A stretch of DNA of 64,000 bases from Ornithoclostridium sp949298505. Lineage in GTDB: Bacteria; Bacillota; Clostridia; Christensenellales; UBA3700. The stretch covers positions 1 to 64,000 of the forward strand of contig CASFWW010000030.1 of the NCBI GenBank assembly GCA_949298505.1, read 5' to 3'. Below the pieces are notes generated by a model. It was not told the origin of the DNA. It made no database searches and saw only the letters and a list, made by a program, of their open reading frames with translations. The number at the start of each line of letters is the position of its first letter. Within the stretch, counting starts at the first letter, position 1. A program made the position numbers and the translations under genes. Below are positions 63,484 to 64,000 of this stretch, piece after piece.

Positions 63484-63989
63484 GAACGTAACTCCTGTAT
63501 CAGTTGTTTAACGTCGTCCACGCTGAATATTTCTTTGCCGAGTAAAGGTATGTCTTCTTCGGTGAAATGAAGATAGTTAGAACCTGAAGACGAGAAGATG
63601 ACGACCATGTTTTTGCCGCCCGACGTTGAAGCCAGCGACGTCAGCTTTTCGGCAATTTTTTCCCGGCACCATGAAAAATCAAGTTCCTGAGAGCCTGCGC
63701 AACGTTCGTCGTAATAGACGAAGCAGTGCTCGTAAACATATCTGTTAAGATACAGATAGTCTGACGTAGCCTCCGGGTCTTCGAGTTTTATGAAATAAAA
63801 GAATTTGATTTTGGGTTTGTTTTCCATCTCTTCTTTGACGGATTCGAGCGCAAAAGTGAACGCGATCGCAACGAAACAGAGAACCATGCATACTGCGATG
63901 ATCTTCACGTTTACCTGAAAAAATCTGTTTCTGACCCCGGGAACGCGGTAACGCATTTCTTCAAGGTCCGTTCTTCTTCCGTGTTTCAT
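63480..63989 (-). CDS. Single-pass membrane protein of the STAND operon
   Basis: The 169-aa protein has a basic cytoplasmic N-terminus, one membrane segment (about 28-48, VKIIAVCMVLCFVAIAFTFAL) and a ~120-residue domain with alternating strands and helices (KIKFFYFIKLEDPE, NMVVIFSSSGSNYLHFTEED, FSVDDVKQLIQEL). I recognise no family. GGAG precedes the ATG. Its last four bases overlap the start of the STAND gene (ATGA), so it is the first gene of the visible operon. The window ends 11 bases upstream, so the promoter is not seen. Confidence 0.82.
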   Translation of the reverse strand: MKHGRRTDLEEMRYRVPGVRNRFFQVNVKIIAVCMVLCFVAIAFTFALESVKEEMENKPKIKFFYFIKLEDPEATSDYLYLNRYVYEHCFVYYDERCAGSQELDFSWCREKIAEKLTSLASTSGGKNMVVIFSSSGSNYLHFTEEDIPLLGKEIFSVDDVKQLIQELRS

Positions 63990-64000
63990 GTAAAAACTCC

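Overview
The window looks like chromosome of an anaerobic, low-G+C-type Gram-positive (Bacillota, Clostridia; possibly a Christensenellales-like gut lineage). That placement is inference. It rests on the order veg / SipL-like (SPOCS+LysM) / ispE, a DegV protein, DUF951, the ACT(UPF0237)/PFL(UPF0210) pair, QueH, a GlpA/GlpB-like/DUF1667/GlpK set, Gram-positive style lipoproteins, and promoters with TTGACA/TATAAT hexamers at 17-nt spacing. No rRNA, tRNA, CRISPR array or recognisable insertion sequence was seen.

Layout. 1-905 is non-coding and repetitive: an array of short palindromes (about 79-325), then three ~180-bp imperfect tandem modules with hairpins. 907-4964 (minus) is a five-gene operon: an alpha/beta-hydrolase-fold protein without its nucleophile, DUF951, signal peptidase I, an ACT protein and a PFL/UPF0210 protein. 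5098-8197 holds small membrane proteins, a zinc-ribbon protein and a Nudix hydrolase. 8356-12267 is a sugar operon (GPH-type transporter, lipoprotein, cytoplasmic GH20 hexosaminidase). 12417-16965 is a glycerol-3-phosphate oxidation operon, followed by a second GPH-type transporter. 18564-21624 holds a TetR regulator, a DegV protein and a CoA-transferase.

22348-41681 is nearly 20 kb taken up by two adjacent giant surface-protein genes. The first is a 3378-aa lipoprotein with about nine ~300-residue internal modules. The second is a 3059-aa protein with a GLUG-like beta-helix, about 17 MBG/YDG-like repeats and a C-terminal membrane anchor. 42039-47583 holds a GH36 alpha-galactosidase divergent from an AraC regulator, an MFS transporter, DUF2804 and a 48-aa protein. 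47732-51204 is a compact operon of an SCP2-like protein, two Fe-ADH-fold proteins that both lack the metal ligands, and QueH. A Wzz-like protein follows.

53374-58573 holds housekeeping genes: a YmfI-like SDR and a DEAD-box helicase on interlocked divergent promoters, then veg, the SipL-like gene and ispE. 58698-63989 (minus) is a three-gene membrane module built around a 1260-aa DUF4062/STAND NTPase with six C-terminal membrane segments.

Most notable: (1) the DUF4062-STAND-TM module with its two membrane-anchored partners; (2) the paired metal-site-less Fe-ADH homologues; (3) the giant modular lipoprotein; (4) several genes whose -10 box lies 6-8 nt before the ATG with no Shine-Dalgarno, implying leaderless mRNAs; (5) a candidate small RNA near 53131-53222.
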